The notes beneath the pieces are model-generated. The model had not been told where the DNA came from, ran no database searches, and saw nothing but the letters and a program-made list of their open reading frames with translations. The translations under genes were made by a program, and so were the position numbers. Below, piece after piece: positions 37,380 to 47,827 of a DNA stretch of 64,000 nt; position 1 is the first letter of the stretch; each line of letters begins with the position of its first letter. The stretch is from Vibrio aphrogenes (lineage in GTDB: Bacteria; Pseudomonadota; Gammaproteobacteria; Enterobacterales; Vibrionaceae): positions 248,001-312,000 of the forward strand of contig NZ_AP018689.1 of the NCBI RefSeq assembly GCF_002157735.2, given 5' to 3'.

Positions 37380-37913
37380 ATGTCTCGTGTTGCTAAAGCA
37401 CCTGTCGCTATTCCAGCTGGCGTAGAGGTGAAACTGAACGGCCAAGAAATTACTGTTAAAGGTGCAAAAGGTGAGTTATCTCGCGTTTTACACGATGCAG
37501 TAGTGATCGCTCAGGAAGAAAACAACCTGACTTTCGGTCCACGTGAAGGTGTAGTGAATGCTTGGGCTCAAGCAGGTACTGCGCGTGCACTAGTAAACAA
37601 CATGGTTGTTGGTGTTACTGAAGGCTTTACGAAGAAGTTAGTTCTTAAGGGTGTAGGTTACCGTGCTGCTATTAAAGGCAACGCTGTTTCTCTAACTCTA
37701 GGCTTCTCTCATCCTGTAGAGCATGAACTGCCTTCAGGTGTTAAAGCTGAATGTCCAAGCCAAACTGAAATCGTTCTAACTGCTTGTGATAAGCAATTAG
37801 TCGGTCAAGTTGCAGCTGACATTCGTTCTTACCGTGAGCCTGAGCCTTATAAAGGTAAAGGTGTTCGTTACGCAGATGAAAATGTGCGTACTAAAGAAGC
37901 TAAGAAGAAGTAA
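37380..37913 (+). CDS. rplF: Ribosomal protein L6
   Basis: 50S protein near the factor-binding site. 177 residues with two copies of the same fold; [20 protein letters not shown] at the start, [16 protein letters not shown], and the C-terminal [16 protein letters not shown] signature. Gap 10 nt after rpsH. Confidence 0.98.
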   Translation: MSRVAKAPVAIPAGVEVKLNGQEITVKGAKGELSRVLHDAVVIAQEENNLTFGPREGVVNAWAQAGTARALVNNMVVGVTEGFTKKLVLKGVGYRAAIKGNAVSLTLGFSHPVEHELPSGVKAECPSQTEIVLTACDKQLVGQVAADIRSYREPEPYKGKGVRYADENVRTKEAKKK

Positions 37914-37922
37914 GGTAACACT

Positions 37923-38276
37923 ATGGATAAGAAAGCATCTCGCATCCGTCGTGCTACACGTGCACGTCGTAAGATTGCTGAGCTAGGTGCAAACCGCCTA
38001 GTAGTACACCGTACTCCACGTCATGTGTACGCTCAGGTTATCGCACCAAACGGCTCTGTGGTTATCGCTTCTGCTTCTACTGTAGAAAAGGCGATCCGTG
38101 AGCAAGTTAAGAATACTGGTAACGTTGACGCTGCTAAAGCTGTAGGTAAAGCTATTGCTGAGCGCGCTATCGAAAAAGGCATCACTGATGTTGCTTTCGA
38201 TCGTTCTGGTTTCCAATACCACGGTCGAGTGGCGGCACTTGCAGATTCTGCACGTGAAGCTGGTCTGAAATTCTAA
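37923..38276 (+). CDS. rplR: Ribosomal protein L18
   Basis: 5S rRNA-binding partner of L5. 117 residues: [21 protein letters not shown] with the basic N-terminal tail, [44 protein letters not shown]. Confidence 0.98.
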   Translation: MDKKASRIRRATRARRKIAELGANRLVVHRTPRHVYAQVIAPNGSVVIASASTVEKAIREQVKNTGNVDAAKAVGKAIAERAIEKGITDVAFDRSGFQYHGRVAALADSAREAGLKF

Positions 38277-38290
38277 GGTAGGGTTGGAAG

Positions 38291-38791
38291 ATGGCTAAAC
38301 AAGAACAACAAGCTTCAGATTTGAATGAAAAGCTTATCGCTGTTAACCGTGTTTCTAAAACGGTTAAAGGTGGTCGAATCTTTAGCTTTACTGCGCTAAC
38401 TGTAGTTGGTGACGGTAATGGTCGTGTTGGTTTCGGTTACGGCAAAGCTCGTGAAGTACCAGCTGCGATTCAAAAAGCAATGGAAAAAGCGCGTCGTAAC
38501 ATGGTTACTATCGCACTTAACGAAGGCACTCTTCACCACGCGGTGAAAGGTCGTCACACAGGCTCTAAAGTTTACATGCAGCCAGCTGCTGAAGGTACAG
38601 GTATCATTGCCGGTGGTGCAATGCGTGCAGTACTTGAAGTTGTAGGTGTTCACAACGTACTTGCGAAAGCGTACGGTTCTACGAACCCTATCAACATCGT
38701 TCGTGCAACGATCGATGGTTTGAGCGGCATGAAGTCACCAGAAATGGTTGCTGCTAAACGTGGTCTAACTGTTGAATCTATTTCGGAGTAA
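38291..38791 (+). CDS. rpsE: Ribosomal protein S5
   Basis: 30S protein involved in accuracy and mRNA entry. 166 residues: dsRBD-like [65 protein letters not shown]. The loop where spectinomycin-resistance changes occur (VSKTVKGGR) is intact. Its last codons hold the rpmD ribosome binding site. Confidence 0.98.
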   Translation: MAKQEQQASDLNEKLIAVNRVSKTVKGGRIFSFTALTVVGDGNGRVGFGYGKAREVPAAIQKAMEKARRNMVTIALNEGTLHHAVKGRHTGSKVYMQPAAEGTGIIAGGAMRAVLEVVGVHNVLAKAYGSTNPINIVRATIDGLSGMKSPEMVAAKRGLTVESISE

Positions 38792-38798
38792 GAACACC

Positions 38799-38975
38799 AT
38801 GGCAACTATTAAAGTAACTCAAACTAAAAGCTCAATTGGTCGCCTACCAAAGCACAAAGCTACTTTGCGCGGTCTTGGCCTTCGTAAAATCAACCACACT
38901 GTTGAACTAGAAGATACTGCATGCGTTCGCGGCATGATCAACAAAGTTCAATACATGGTTAAAGTTGAGGAGTAA
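38799..38975 (+). CDS. rpmD: Ribosomal protein L30
   Basis: 58 residues from the ATG at 38799: [42 protein letters not shown] at the end of rpsE serves as its ribosome binding site. The open frame extends upstream inside rpsE, which is not used. Confidence 0.97.
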   Translation: MATIKVTQTKSSIGRLPKHKATLRGLGLRKINHTVELEDTACVRGMINKVQYMVKVEE

Positions 38976-38980
38976 TCAGA

Positions 38981-39415
38981 ATGCGTTTGAATACTCTATC
39001 ACCGGCTGCGGGTTCTAAACCTTCTAAAAAGCGTTTAGGTCGTGGTATCGGTTCTGGACTAGGTAAAACTGGTGGCCGTGGTCACAAAGGTCAAAAATCA
39101 CGTTCTGGCGGCTCTGTACGTCCAGGTTTCGAAGGTGGTCAAATGCCTTTGAAACAACGTCTACCTAAGTTCGGCTTCACTTCTCGTAAGAGCCTAGTGA
39201 GCGCTGAAGTTCGTCTAGCTGAGCTAGCGAAAGTAACGGCTGACGTTATCGATCTTGACAGCTTGAAAGCTGCTAACGTAATCACTAAGAACATCGAGTT
39301 TGTTAAAGTTGTTCTTTCTGGTGAAATCAGCAAGCCAGTAACTGTTAAAGGTCTACGTGTGACTAAAGGTGCTCAAGCTGCTATCGAAGCTGCTGGCGGT
39401 AAAATCGAAGCTTAA
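38981..39415 (+). CDS. rplO: Ribosomal protein L15
   Basis: Late-assembly 50S protein. 144 residues: [20 protein letters not shown], the glycine- and basic-rich extension [25 protein letters not shown], then [17 protein letters not shown]. Five nt after rpmD. Confidence 0.98.
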   Translation: MRLNTLSPAAGSKPSKKRLGRGIGSGLGKTGGRGHKGQKSRSGGSVRPGFEGGQMPLKQRLPKFGFTSRKSLVSAEVRLAELAKVTADVIDLDSLKAANVITKNIEFVKVVLSGEISKPVTVKGLRVTKGAQAAIEAAGGKIEA

Positions 39416-39435
39416 TCTTCGAAGGATAGGTACAG

Positions 39436-40770
39436 ATGGCTAAAAAACCAGGACAAGATTTCAGTACTTCTAAACAAGGTACTGGTGAATTAAAATCGCG
39501 TTTATTATTCGTAATCCTCGCGCTTTTGGTATTCCGAGCTGGCTCTTTTGTGCCGATTCCTGGTATTGATGCGGCTGTACTTGCCGATTTGTTCGAACAG
39601 CAAAAAGGTACCATCATTGAAATGTTTAACATGTTCTCTGGTGGTGCTCTTTCGCGTGCATCTATATTATCATTGGGCATCATGCCGTATATTTCGGCTT
39701 CGATTGTTGTCCAATTGCTAACTGTAGTTCATCCAGCGTTAGCGGAACTCAAGAAAGAGGGTGAAGCAGGCCGTCGTAAGATAAGCCGATACACACGCTA
39801 TGGCACGCTTGTACTAGCAACATTCCAAGCCATTGGTATCGCAACTGGTTTGCCGAACATGGTCCAAAATCTGGTCGTTATCGATCAAACCTTGTTCACA
39901 ATCATTGCTACCATTAGTTTAGTAACCGGCACCATGTTCTTAATGTGGTTAGGTGAACAAATTACTGAGCGCGGAATTGGTAATGGTATCTCGTTGATTA
40001 TTTTCACCGGTATCGTTGCTGGGTTGCCTGCTGCAATCGGACATACAATTGAGCAAGCGCGTCAAGGTGAATTGAACGTGCTTCTTCTATTGTTAATCGC
40101 TGTGGTTGCGTTCGCTGTTATTTATTTCGTTGTTTTCATGGAACGTGGTCAACGTCGTATTGTCGTTAACTATGCGAAGCGTCAACAAGGTCGTAAAGTG
40201 TTTGCAGCACAAAGTACGCATTTACCATTGAAGATAAATATGGCGGGTGTTATCCCAGCTATCTTTGCTTCAAGTATTATCCTGTTCCCAGGTACTCTAG
40301 CTCAATGGCTTGGCCAGAACGGCGAGAGTAAAACATTTGGTTGGTTAACGGATGTGTCTTTGGCACTAAGTCCAGGTCAACCTTTGTATATAATACTCTA
40401 TGCGACAGCAATTATTTTCTTCTGTTTCTTTTATACAGCGATGGTGTTTAACCCTCGTGAAACAGCAGATAATTTGAAGAAGTCCGGTGCATTCGTACCC
40501 GGCATCCGCCCAGGCGAGCAGACAGCAAGATACATAGATAAAGTCATGACACGTTTAACGTTAGTTGGTGCTTTATATATTACCTTTATTTGTCTCGTCC
40601 CACAGTTTATGATGACCGCTTGGAACGTTAAGTTCTATTTCGGTGGTACTTCACTACTTATCGTAGTGGTAGTTATCATGGACTTTATGGCACAGGTACA
40701 GACTCATCTGATGTCTCAACAGTATGATTCTGTTTTGAAAAAAGCGAATCTGAAAGGCTATGGTCGCTAA
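39436..40770 (+). CDS. secY: Protein translocase subunit SecY
   Basis: Channel of the Sec translocon with ten membrane segments in 444 residues. [24 protein letters not shown] is the first segment region; the plug follows at [26 protein letters not shown]; the cytoplasmic loop [29 protein letters not shown] and [23 protein letters not shown] are family signatures. Gap 20 nt after rplO. Codon bias is visibly weaker than in the ribosomal genes around it. Confidence 0.98.
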   Translation: MAKKPGQDFSTSKQGTGELKSRLLFVILALLVFRAGSFVPIPGIDAAVLADLFEQQKGTIIEMFNMFSGGALSRASILSLGIMPYISASIVVQLLTVVHPALAELKKEGEAGRRKISRYTRYGTLVLATFQAIGIATGLPNMVQNLVVIDQTLFTIIATISLVTGTMFLMWLGEQITERGIGNGISLIIFTGIVAGLPAAIGHTIEQARQGELNVLLLLLIAVVAFAVIYFVVFMERGQRRIVVNYAKRQQGRKVFAAQSTHLPLKINMAGVIPAIFASSIILFPGTLAQWLGQNGESKTFGWLTDVSLALSPGQPLYIILYATAIIFFCFFYTAMVFNPRETADNLKKSGAFVPGIRPGEQTARYIDKVMTRLTLVGALYITFICLVPQFMMTAWNVKFYFGGTSLLIVVVVIMDFMAQVQTHLMSQQYDSVLKKANLKGYGR

Positions 40771-40811
40771 TTTAGCGAGTATAGTTCAGATTTCATTTAC
40801 GGAGTTTAGCA

Positions 40812-40925
40812 ATGAAAGTTCGTGCTTCCGTTAAAAAAATCTGCCGTAACTGTAAAGTTATCAAGCGCAACGGTGTTGTGCGTGTAATTTGCAGTGAGCC
40901 AAAGCATAAACAACGCCAAGGCTAA
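40812..40925 (+). CDS. rpmJ: Ribosomal protein L36, zinc-binding form
   Basis: 37 residues: [20 protein letters not shown] then [13 protein letters not shown]. Cysteines 11, 14 and 27 with His33 form the complete zinc site, so this is the zinc-containing (C+) type, for which bacteria often keep a Zur-controlled zinc-free paralogue. ATG at 40812 with GGAG 8 nt upstream. Last gene of spc. Confidence 0.97.
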
Positions 40926-40957
40926 TTAGCAGAAATTTTTACTTGAAATATGAGGGC

Positions 40958-40988
40958 AGGCCGAGTATATTCCTCGGCCTACCTTTTG
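40958..40988 (+). terminator. Hairpin after rpmJ (spc/alpha boundary)
   Basis: AGGCCGAG (40958-40965) pairs perfectly with CTCGGCCT (40973-40980), loop of seven, followed by ACCTTTTG. The short T-run suggests partial termination, leaving read-through into the alpha genes. Confidence 0.65.
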
Positions 40989-41004
40989 CGTGCAAAAGAA
41001 GTAG

Positions 41005-41112
41005 TATGCCGCTGCGTATCCTCGACGGGCTTTGCAGCGGATAATTCTTTATATAAGTACTAGGAGTGAATAGTGGCCCGTATAGCAGGCATTAACATTC
41101 CTGATCAAAAAC
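41005..41112 (+). ncRNA. Alpha operon leader (S4-binding pseudoknot)
   Basis: The sequence around the rpsM start matches the known alpha operon ribosome-binding-site element: CCGCTGC...GTATCCTCGACGGGC...GCAGCGG forms the main stem, followed by the A/T-rich stretch, TAGGAGTGAATAGTGGCCCG and the first rpsM codons. In E. coli S4 binds this pseudoknot and traps the ribosome. Confidence 0.8.
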
Positions 41113-41429
41113 ATGCTGTGATTGCTTTAACTGCAATCTATGGCATCGGTAAGACTCGCTCTCAAGCTATTTTAGCTGAAGTGGGTATTGCTGAAGATGT
41201 TAAGATCAGTGAACTAACTGAAGAGCAGATTAATCAACTGCGTGATGGTGTAGCTAAATACACTGTAGAGGGTGATCTACGTCGTGAAGTATCGATGAAC
41301 ATCAAGCGTCTTATGGACCTTGGCTGTTACCGCGGTCTTCGTCATCGTCGCAGTCTACCACTACGTGGACAGCGTACTAAAACCAACGCACGCACTCGTA
41401 AGGGTCCGCGCAAGCCGATCAAAAAATAA
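41073..41429 (+). CDS. rpsM: Ribosomal protein S13
   Basis: 30S head protein in bridges to the 50S. 118 residues: [61 protein letters not shown] start at 41073 embedded in the S4-responsive leader, as in E. coli. First gene of the alpha operon. Confidence 0.98.
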   Translation: MARIAGINIPDQKHAVIALTAIYGIGKTRSQAILAEVGIAEDVKISELTEEQINQLRDGVAKYTVEGDLRREVSMNIKRLMDLGCYRGLRHRRSLPLRGQRTKTNARTRKGPRKPIKK

Positions 41430-41450
41430 TCGGATAAGGTAGAGAGTACA

Positions 41451-41840
41451 ATGGCAAAACAACCAACACGTACGCGTAAACGCGTTCGCAAACAAGTAGC
41501 AGATGGCGTAGCGCACATCCATGCTTCTTTTAATAACACAATCGTGACCATTTCTGACCGTCAAGGTAATGCTCTAGCATGGGCAACTGCCGGTGGTTCA
41601 GGTTTCCGTGGTTCTCGTAAATCTACGCCATTTGCTGCACAGGTTGCTGCAGAGCGCGCAGGTGAAATGGCCAAAGAATATGGCTTAAAGAACTTGGAAG
41701 TTATGGTTAAGGGCCCAGGTCCTGGTCGTGAGTCAACTATCCGTGCTTTAAACGCATTGGGTTACCGCATCACTAACATTGTTGATGCAACTCCGATCCC
41801 TCATAACGGTTGTCGTCCACCTAAGAAACGTCGCGTTTAA
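41451..41840 (+). CDS. rpsK: Ribosomal protein S11
   Basis: 30S platform protein. 129 residues: [46 protein letters not shown], and the C-terminal [18 protein letters not shown] where an isoaspartate forms in E. coli S11. Confidence 0.98.
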   Translation: MAKQPTRTRKRVRKQVADGVAHIHASFNNTIVTISDRQGNALAWATAGGSGFRGSRKSTPFAAQVAAERAGEMAKEYGLKNLEVMVKGPGPGRESTIRALNALGYRITNIVDATPIPHNGCRPPKKRRV

Positions 41841-41869
41841 TTCGTTTCTAGGAATATTGGAGAAAGATC

Positions 41870-42490
41870 ATGGCAAGATATTTGGGCCCTAAGCTTAAGC
41901 TTAGTCGTCGTGAAGGTACTGACTTATTCCTTAAGTCTGGTGTCCGCGCGATCGATACCAAGTGTAAAATTGATAACGCACCAGGTGTACACGGCGCTCG
42001 TCGCGGTCGTCTATCTGAGTTTGGCGTTCAGCTTCGTGAGAAGCAAAAAGTTCGTCGTATGTACGGCGTACTAGAAAAACAATTCCGCAACTACTACAAA
42101 GAAGCTGCACGCCTTAAAGGCAACACAGGTGAAAACCTGCTTCAACTTCTTGAAGGTCGTTTAGATAATGTCGTATACCGCATGGGTTTCGGTGCTACTC
42201 GCGCTGAATCACGTCAGCTAGTTAGCCACAAAGCTATCCTAGTAAACGGCAAAGTAGTTAACGTTCCTTCATTCAAAGTTACGGCTAACGATGTTGTTTC
42301 TATCCGTGAAAAAGCTAAACAGCAATCACGTATTAAAGCTGCTCTAGAAGTTGCTGAACAACGCGAAAAACCAACTTGGATTGAAGTAGATGCTAGCAAG
42401 ATGGAAGGTGTGTTTAAACGCATCCCAGAGCGTTCTGATCTATCTGCTGACATCAACGAACACTTGATCGTCGAACTTTACTCTAAGTAA
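41870..42490 (+). CDS. rpsD: Ribosomal protein S4
   Basis: Primary 16S-binding protein and alpha-operon regulator. 206 residues: [23 protein letters not shown], the S4 RNA-binding domain from [35 protein letters not shown], and VELYSK at the end. Gap 29 nt after rpsK. Confidence 0.98.
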   Translation: MARYLGPKLKLSRREGTDLFLKSGVRAIDTKCKIDNAPGVHGARRGRLSEFGVQLREKQKVRRMYGVLEKQFRNYYKEAARLKGNTGENLLQLLEGRLDNVVYRMGFGATRAESRQLVSHKAILVNGKVVNVPSFKVTANDVVSIREKAKQQSRIKAALEVAEQREKPTWIEVDASKMEGVFKRIPERSDLSADINEHLIVELYSK

Positions 42491-42514
42491 GGTTTAAACA
42501 AAAGAGAGGACACA

Positions 42515-43507
42515 ATGCAGGGTTCTGTAACAGAATTTCTTAAGCCACGTCTTGTTGACATCGAACAGATCAGCACGACACATGCAAAAGTAACTCTTGA
42601 GCCTTTAGAGCGTGGTTTTGGCCACACTTTAGGTAATGCACTTCGCCGTATTCTTCTATCTTCTATGCCAGGTTGTGCTGTGACAGAAGTAGAGATTGAA
42701 GGCGTTCTACACGAGTACAGCACCAAAGAAGGCGTTCAAGAAGACATCCTTGAGATCCTTCTTAACCTGAAAGGGTTGGCTGTAAGTGTTGCCGAAGGCA
42801 AAGATGAAGTGTTTATTACACTAAAAAAATCAGGCTCGGGCCCTGTTGTTGCAGGTGACATCATCCATGATGGTGATGTAGAGATCGCTAACCCAGAACA
42901 CGTTATTTGTCACCTAACGGATGACAAATCTGAAATCGCTATGCGTATTAAAGTTCAACGTGGTCGTGGTTATGTTCCGTCTTCAGCCCGTATCCATACT
43001 GAAGAAGATGAGCGTCCAATTGGTCGTCTACTTGTTGATGCTACTTACAGCCCGGTTGATAAAATCGCTTACGCTGTAGAAGCAGCACGTGTAGAACAAC
43101 GTACTGACTTAGACAAGCTTGTTATCGATATGGAAACAAACGGTACTTTAGAACCTGAGGAAGCAATCCGTCGTGCAGCTACAATTTTAGCTGAGCAATT
43201 GGATGCGTTCGTAGATCTTCGTGATGTACGTGTACCAGAAGAGAAAGAAGAGAAGCCGGAGTTCGATCCTATTCTACTGCGTCCTGTAGACGATCTTGAA
43301 CTAACAGTTCGCTCTGCTAACTGCTTAAAAGCAGAAGCGATTCACTACATCGGTGATCTTGTACAGCGTACTGAGGTTGAGCTTCTTAAAACGCCAAACC
43401 TTGGTAAGAAGTCTTTAACAGAGATTAAAGATGTTCTAGCGTCGCGCGGTCTGTCTCTAGGTATGCGCCTAGAAAACTGGCCACCAGCGTCGATTGCTGA
43501 AGATTAA
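42515..43507 (+). CDS. rpoA: RNA polymerase alpha subunit
   Basis: 330 residues (E. coli 329). The N-terminal assembly domain (about 1-235) includes [26 protein letters not shown]; a charged linker (EEKEEKPEF) follows; the C-terminal domain (about 250-330) binds UP elements and activators such as CRP through [19 protein letters not shown] and [23 protein letters not shown]. Confidence 0.98.
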   Translation: MQGSVTEFLKPRLVDIEQISTTHAKVTLEPLERGFGHTLGNALRRILLSSMPGCAVTEVEIEGVLHEYSTKEGVQEDILEILLNLKGLAVSVAEGKDEVFITLKKSGSGPVVAGDIIHDGDVEIANPEHVICHLTDDKSEIAMRIKVQRGRGYVPSSARIHTEEDERPIGRLLVDATYSPVDKIAYAVEAARVEQRTDLDKLVIDMETNGTLEPEEAIRRAATILAEQLDAFVDLRDVRVPEEKEEKPEFDPILLRPVDDLELTVRSANCLKAEAIHYIGDLVQRTEVELLKTPNLGKKSLTEIKDVLASRGLSLGMRLENWPPASIAED

Positions 43508-43530
43508 TTGATATTAGTTAGAAGGATTAG

Positions 43531-43920
<390 letters not shown>

Positions 43921-43936
43921 GCGAATTAAATAAATG

Positions 43937-43970
43937 AAAAAACGTCGAATGTTACATTCGGCGTTTTTTT
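43937..43970 (+). terminator. Alpha operon terminator
   Basis: AACGTCGAATG pairs with CATTCGGCGTT (one G-T pair) around TTA, with A-run and T-run flanks, 17 nt past the rplQ stop. Nothing else is seen in 43971-44171. Confidence 0.92.
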
Positions 43971-44171
43971 ATATCTGCAATAAAATCATAATGCGCGCAA
44001 AATGAGTAAGATATGGCTATATCAATCTCACTAATTAGATGGTCAGAAGTTGCGTAGGACAAGGCTTGAGCACAAGGATAAAATTTTCAATAAGTAGTTA
44101 TTCTACAATTAAAATTTTAGTATTAATTCTATATAAAAGTTACTTTTTTGAGAGATAACAAAAGGAGAGAT

Positions 44172-44198
44172 AAAAAAAGCGACAACCATGCCGCTTTG
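44172..44198 (-). terminator. Terminator of the DUF2780 gene
   Basis: AAAGCGGCATGG/TTGTCGCTTT-type hairpin on the reverse strand followed by seven T, about 17 nt past the stop. Confidence 0.7.
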
Positions 44199-44214
44199 AT
44201 TCAATTTTGGAAGA

Positions 44215-44679
44215 TTATTTCCATAGCCCAGTTAAAGAGCTGAGCAAGCCTGAACTTGCCCCTTCATCGCCTAAGTAATCTAAGACGATTGGAACATATT
44301 GCTCAACCATAGAGCTGTCTAATCCCAATTTTTCAAATACAGTTTTCACTGCCGCCATACTATCGAGCGTATTACTTGTCGATTTTGCTGTGTCTAATAA
44401 TCCACTCAAGTTTGAGGATAGTCCAGAAAGTTCATCTTCAGCTGAACCACTCAATTGAGTTGAAGCCATAGCTAATAATGCACCAGCACCACCTGCAGCT
44501 TGTTCAGTAGAAACGCCAAGTTGATCTTTTAAACTGTTGACGAGCGTTGAGCTACTTTGTACTTGGCTAGCAAGTTTGGTTACTGCATCAGAATCTTTAT
44601 CACCTAGACCGAAGAGCGCATAGCTAGGGCTAGAAACAACTAAACTGGCAGCAATTAAGGTAAGAGCGAGTTTCTTCAT
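44215..44679 (-). CDS. DUF2780 domain exported protein
   Basis: A 154-residue protein starting with a signal peptide (MKKLALTLIAASLVVSSPSYA, cut after YA). The body is a Ser/Leu/Gly-rich helical domain with GVSTEQAAGGAGALLAMA and LGLDSSMVEQYVPIVLDYLG, the pattern of DUF2780 (Vibrio VcgC/VcgE type) proteins. Periplasmic, function unknown. ATG at 44679 chosen over the in-frame ATG at 44691 because the signal peptide then begins properly. Confidence 0.8.
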   Translation of the reverse strand: MKKLALTLIAASLVVSSPSYALFGLGDKDSDAVTKLASQVQSSSTLVNSLKDQLGVSTEQAAGGAGALLAMASTQLSGSAEDELSGLSSNLSGLLDTAKSTSNTLDSMAAVKTVFEKLGLDSSMVEQYVPIVLDYLGDEGASSGLLSSLTGLWK

Positions 44680-44738
44680 AGTACAATCCATTTAGGTTGA
44701 AATACAGTAACTAGTTATAATCGTTTTTTAGGTATAAA

Positions 44739-44760
44739 AAAAGCAGCAATCGCTGCTTTT
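44739..44760 (-). terminator. fklB terminator
   Basis: AAAAGCAGC (44739-44747) pairs with GCTGCTTTT (44752-44760), loop AATC, with T-rich sequence following on the reverse strand, 28 nt past the fklB stop. Confidence 0.88.
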
Positions 44761-44788
44761 ATTAATTTTAACCATTTGAATACAATGA

Positions 44789-45409
44789 TTATAGGATAGC
44801 TAGTAGTTCTACTTCAAAAACTAGAGCTGCAAATGGAGGGATCGCAGCACCGGCACCACGCTCACCATAAGCTAAGTTTTGTGGGATGTAGAGTTTCCAT
44901 TTTGAACCTACAGGCATCAATTGTAACGCTTCAACCCAACCTGCAATTACACCCGTTACTGGGAATTCAGCTGGTTGACCACGTGTCACTGAGCTGTCAA
45001 ATACCGTACCGTCAGTTAATTGACCGTGGTAATGTACACGGACTTGTTTATCTGAAGTTGGAACTTCACCAGTTCCTTCGGTGATAACTTCATATTGTAG
45101 GCCAGATTCTAAAACAGTTACTTCAGGGCGAAGAGCGTTGTCTTTTAAGAATGCTTCGCCATCAGCGGCTGCCGCTTTTGCCGCTTCTGCACGTAATGCT
45201 TCAGCGCGAGTGTGCAGTTCACGTAATGCATTGTTGATATCATCAACTTCGATTTCTGGCATGTCACCAGTTAATGATGTTGCAATACCTTTAGCAATAG
45301 CAGCAACATTTAAACCTTCTAGGCCACTACCTGCAAGTTGTTGACCCATTTGAAGGCCGATACCGTAGCTTGCTTTTTGTTCGATTGTTTCTAATTTAAC
45401 GTCAGACAT
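44789..45409 (-). CDS. fklB: FKBP-type 22-kDa peptidyl-prolyl isomerase FklB
   Basis: 206 residues, the length of E. coli FklB. The N-terminal dimerisation domain is [26 protein letters not shown]; the FKBP domain from about 110 shows [49 protein letters not shown] and [28 protein letters not shown]. No signal sequence is evident. Divergent from ytfB, as in E. coli. Confidence 0.95.
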   Translation of the reverse strand: MSDVKLETIEQKASYGIGLQMGQQLAGSGLEGLNVAAIAKGIATSLTGDMPEIEVDDINNALRELHTRAEALRAEAAKAAAADGEAFLKDNALRPEVTVLESGLQYEVITEGTGEVPTSDKQVRVHYHGQLTDGTVFDSSVTRGQPAEFPVTGVIAGWVEALQLMPVGSKWKLYIPQNLAYGERGAGAAIPPFAALVFEVELLAIL

Positions 45410-45585
45410 GCGAATCTCTTGTTTGCTTAAATGAAGCGCTAAGGATAACAGTTATGATTCATTGTTGAAACTTTGAGTGTGAAAATGGTTTTACATCTGT
45501 CGGGAGAGTAAAATTTTGTAATATACTGACAAAACGATTACTTTATGCAATATCCTTGTGGCAAATAAAAATAGGATCAAAGCTC

Positions 45586-46230
45586 GTGAATCAACGCAAA
45601 AAACAACCTCATAGCCGTATCTACGCTTTGCGTCAGACTATTACTCAATGTCAATTTTCGCAGAGTGTTATTCATGTTTGGCGTTCACTGCCTAAAGTTC
45701 ACCAACGTAGCTTGATAATATTATTGCCTTTGGTTTTGTTATTACTATTGTGGCCGACTTCTGAAGAGGGGCGCAGCGAGCAAGCAGACTCTGTTACATC
45801 AGTAGATAAACCATCACGCATGACAGTGCCTTTAATTATTAATGGCGAGGAAACCGCGGCAACCAAACCTAAACCTAAAATAGAAACTCATGAGCAACGA
45901 GTTCAACTCAGTGGTGGGAGCGATGCTAATGAAGAAGTTACGCGCAAAGTCTCTAATAATGCAGGCCCTGAACCATGGAATGATTACACGGTAAAACAAG
46001 GTGATACCTTATCGCAAGTCTTTAGAAACAATGATCTTGCTTTATCAGATTTGACGCAACTATTGGAAATTCAAGGAAAAGATAAACCACTTAGCCATAT
46101 TAAAGAAGGCCAGTTAATTCGATTTAAACTGACCAATCGTGGTGATCTGGATATTCTGCAACTTGAGAAAGAAGACGGTGCAGTCATGTTTTTCCGTTTA
46201 AGCAGCGGTGGGTTTGAACGTAGCCGTTAA
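45586..46230 (+). CDS. ytfB: OapA/YtfB family LysM-like cell-wall protein
   Basis: 214 residues from the GTG at 45586, which has AGGA 9 nt upstream; the open frame from 45556 lacks a site. Short cytoplasmic N-terminus, one membrane segment (SLIILLPLVLLLLLWP, about 42-57), a Pro/Lys/Glu-rich spacer, and a C-terminal OapA/LysM-like domain (YTVKQGDTLSQVFRNNDLALSDLTQLLEIQG, then KEGQLIRF). E. coli YtfB is a septal peptidoglycan- and glycan-binding protein. Divergent from fklB, as in E. coli. Confidence 0.9.
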   Translation: MNQRKKQPHSRIYALRQTITQCQFSQSVIHVWRSLPKVHQRSLIILLPLVLLLLLWPTSEEGRSEQADSVTSVDKPSRMTVPLIINGEETAATKPKPKIETHEQRVQLSGGSDANEEVTRKVSNNAGPEPWNDYTVKQGDTLSQVFRNNDLALSDLTQLLEIQGKDKPLSHIKEGQLIRFKLTNRGDLDILQLEKEDGAVMFFRLSSGGFERSR

Positions 46231-46231
46231 T

Positions 46232-46687
46232 TTACCGCGATGCGTGTCTTATCATATCGATATGGGGAATATCATCTTCAAGGTATTCCTCTGAGATGCT
46301 CTTAAAGCCATGTTGGCGATAATACTTTTCTAAATGTGCTTGAGCGCCAATGGTGATATCAACCTCTCCCCACAATTGTTGGCATTGCTCAATTGATACT
46401 TGCATTAGTTGATGCCCTAAACCCTGTCCCCTTATGGATGGGTGGGCTGCTACTCGACCTATACTAACAGTATCGTAACTGATGCCGGCAGCGAGCAAAC
46501 GTGTGCAAGCAATCAGCTCTCCATCTTGATATCCCAATAAATGGTATACCCCTGGTAGGTAATCCTTACCATCCAGTTCTGGATAGGGGCAAGTTTGCTC
46601 AACCACAAAGACATTTACTCGTAATTGTAGAACTTGATAAAGTTCGAGCGTGCTCAACTGTTCAAATGATTTACATATCCATTGCAT
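46232..46687 (-). CDS. elaA: GNAT family acetyltransferase ElaA
   Basis: 151 residues: LYQVLQLRVNVFVVEQTCPYPELDG is the ElaA N-terminal signature; the acetyl-CoA site is IGRVAAHPSIRGQGLGHQLM; IGAQAHLEKYYRQHGFKSISEEYLEDDIPHIDM matches E. coli ElaA. Substrate unknown. ATG at 46687 chosen because AGGTG lies 6 nt upstream; a GTG three codons earlier is weaker. Convergent with ytfB, with one base between the stops. Confidence 0.93.
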   Translation of the reverse strand: MQWICKSFEQLSTLELYQVLQLRVNVFVVEQTCPYPELDGKDYLPGVYHLLGYQDGELIACTRLLAAGISYDTVSIGRVAAHPSIRGQGLGHQLMQVSIEQCQQLWGEVDITIGAQAHLEKYYRQHGFKSISEEYLEDDIPHIDMIRHASR

Positions 46688-46763
46688 GCTAAACACCTAT
46701 CTGGTTAATTTTTATCAATATAATAGGGCTTTCTGTTCAATTTATCACTCCTTTTGTTAATGC

Positions 46764-46805
46764 TTATTCCTCATGGCTATATTCCCTTAGCAGTTATTCG
46801 AATAA
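46764..46805 (+). promoter_or_regulatory. Candidate CysB sites upstream of the cysteine operon
   Basis: TTATTCC (46764-46770), ATATTCC (46779-46785) and TTATTCG (46794-46800) recur exactly every 15 bp; the last is half of the 12-bp palindrome TTATTCGAATAA (46794-46805). CysB sites in enterics contain TTATTCC-like half-sites. The site lies 80-120 nt before cobA. Regulator identity is inferred. Confidence 0.4.
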
Positions 46806-46883
46806 AAAATGAAATTTTAGCATTTCAGCTCATCGAGGCAGATGGTCATAATGGTTAGCAATTAAGTTTAAGGGCTAACAAGT

Positions 46884-47762
46884 ATGGATACGGTTGCATT
46901 ATTTCCAAATAAAAAATCTCCACAGACCTCAAGCTCGAACCCGGTTGGGATGAAAGAGGCGTTACCTCCTTTCTCTAAGAGTCGCTTAATGGCTGGGCAA
47001 GTGGCTTTAATCGGCGCTGGGCCTGGTGATGCTGAGCTTCTGACAATTAAGGCTTTGTCTTATTTACAACAGGCCGATGTGGTGTTGTACGACTATTTGG
47101 TATCCGATGACATTATGGCTCTCATTCCTGATTCAACCATCTTAGTTTGTGTTGGTAAGAGAGCGGGTCATCACAGTGTTCCGCAAGAAAAAACCAATCA
47201 GCTGTTAATCGATTTTGCTCAACAAGGCTATAAAGTGGCGCGAATTAAAGGTGGTGATCCTTTTATGTTTGGTCGCGGTGGGGAAGAGCTTGAAGTGCTT
47301 GCTAGGGCAGGGATTGGTTTTGAAGTCATCCCGGGCATTACCGCTGCTGCAGGAGCGACTGCCTACGCGGGGATCCCATTAACTCACCGAGATTATGCTC
47401 AATCAGCGATGTTCATTACTGGGCATTTGCAATCAGAACATGATCACATGGATTGGACCACGCTGGCTCGTGGTAAACAAACTTTAGTGATTTATATGGG
47501 GCTCATGAAGTCTTCTTATATTCAGCAGCAATTGATGGATCATGGTCGTCATATCGATACACCGATCGCCATCATTGAGCGAGGGACACAACGTCAGCAA
47601 AAAGTTTTAATCGGAAAACTCACCGATTTGGCAACACTCGCTCAACAAGCAGAATCTCCTGCCTTAATCGTGGTGGGTGAGGTGGTTCAATTAGCCGAGC
47701 AATTGGCTTGGTTTGGTCCTAAAGCTCAAAATCTCGAATCAGTTCAAAGTCTTGCGGTTTAA
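46884..47762 (+). CDS. cobA: Uroporphyrinogen-III C-methyltransferase CobA
   Basis: Makes precorrin-2 from uroporphyrinogen III with two SAM, for the siroheme of sulfite reductase. After a divergent tail of about 37 residues comes the methyltransferase core: [86 protein letters not shown]. It corresponds to the C-terminal half of CysG only. AGGG lies 9 nt upstream of the ATG. Heads the sulfate assimilation operon. Confidence 0.94.
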   Translation: MDTVALFPNKKSPQTSSSNPVGMKEALPPFSKSRLMAGQVALIGAGPGDAELLTIKALSYLQQADVVLYDYLVSDDIMALIPDSTILVCVGKRAGHHSVPQEKTNQLLIDFAQQGYKVARIKGGDPFMFGRGGEELEVLARAGIGFEVIPGITAAAGATAYAGIPLTHRDYAQSAMFITGHLQSEHDHMDWTTLARGKQTLVIYMGLMKSSYIQQQLMDHGRHIDTPIAIIERGTQRQQKVLIGKLTDLATLAQQAESPALIVVGEVVQLAEQLAWFGPKAQNLESVQSLAV

Positions 47763-47827
47763 TTTTTGACGAAGAACGGTAAAGGCTCCTCATTAAAAAC
47801 GCATTCAGTGCATAAAGGATAGAAATC

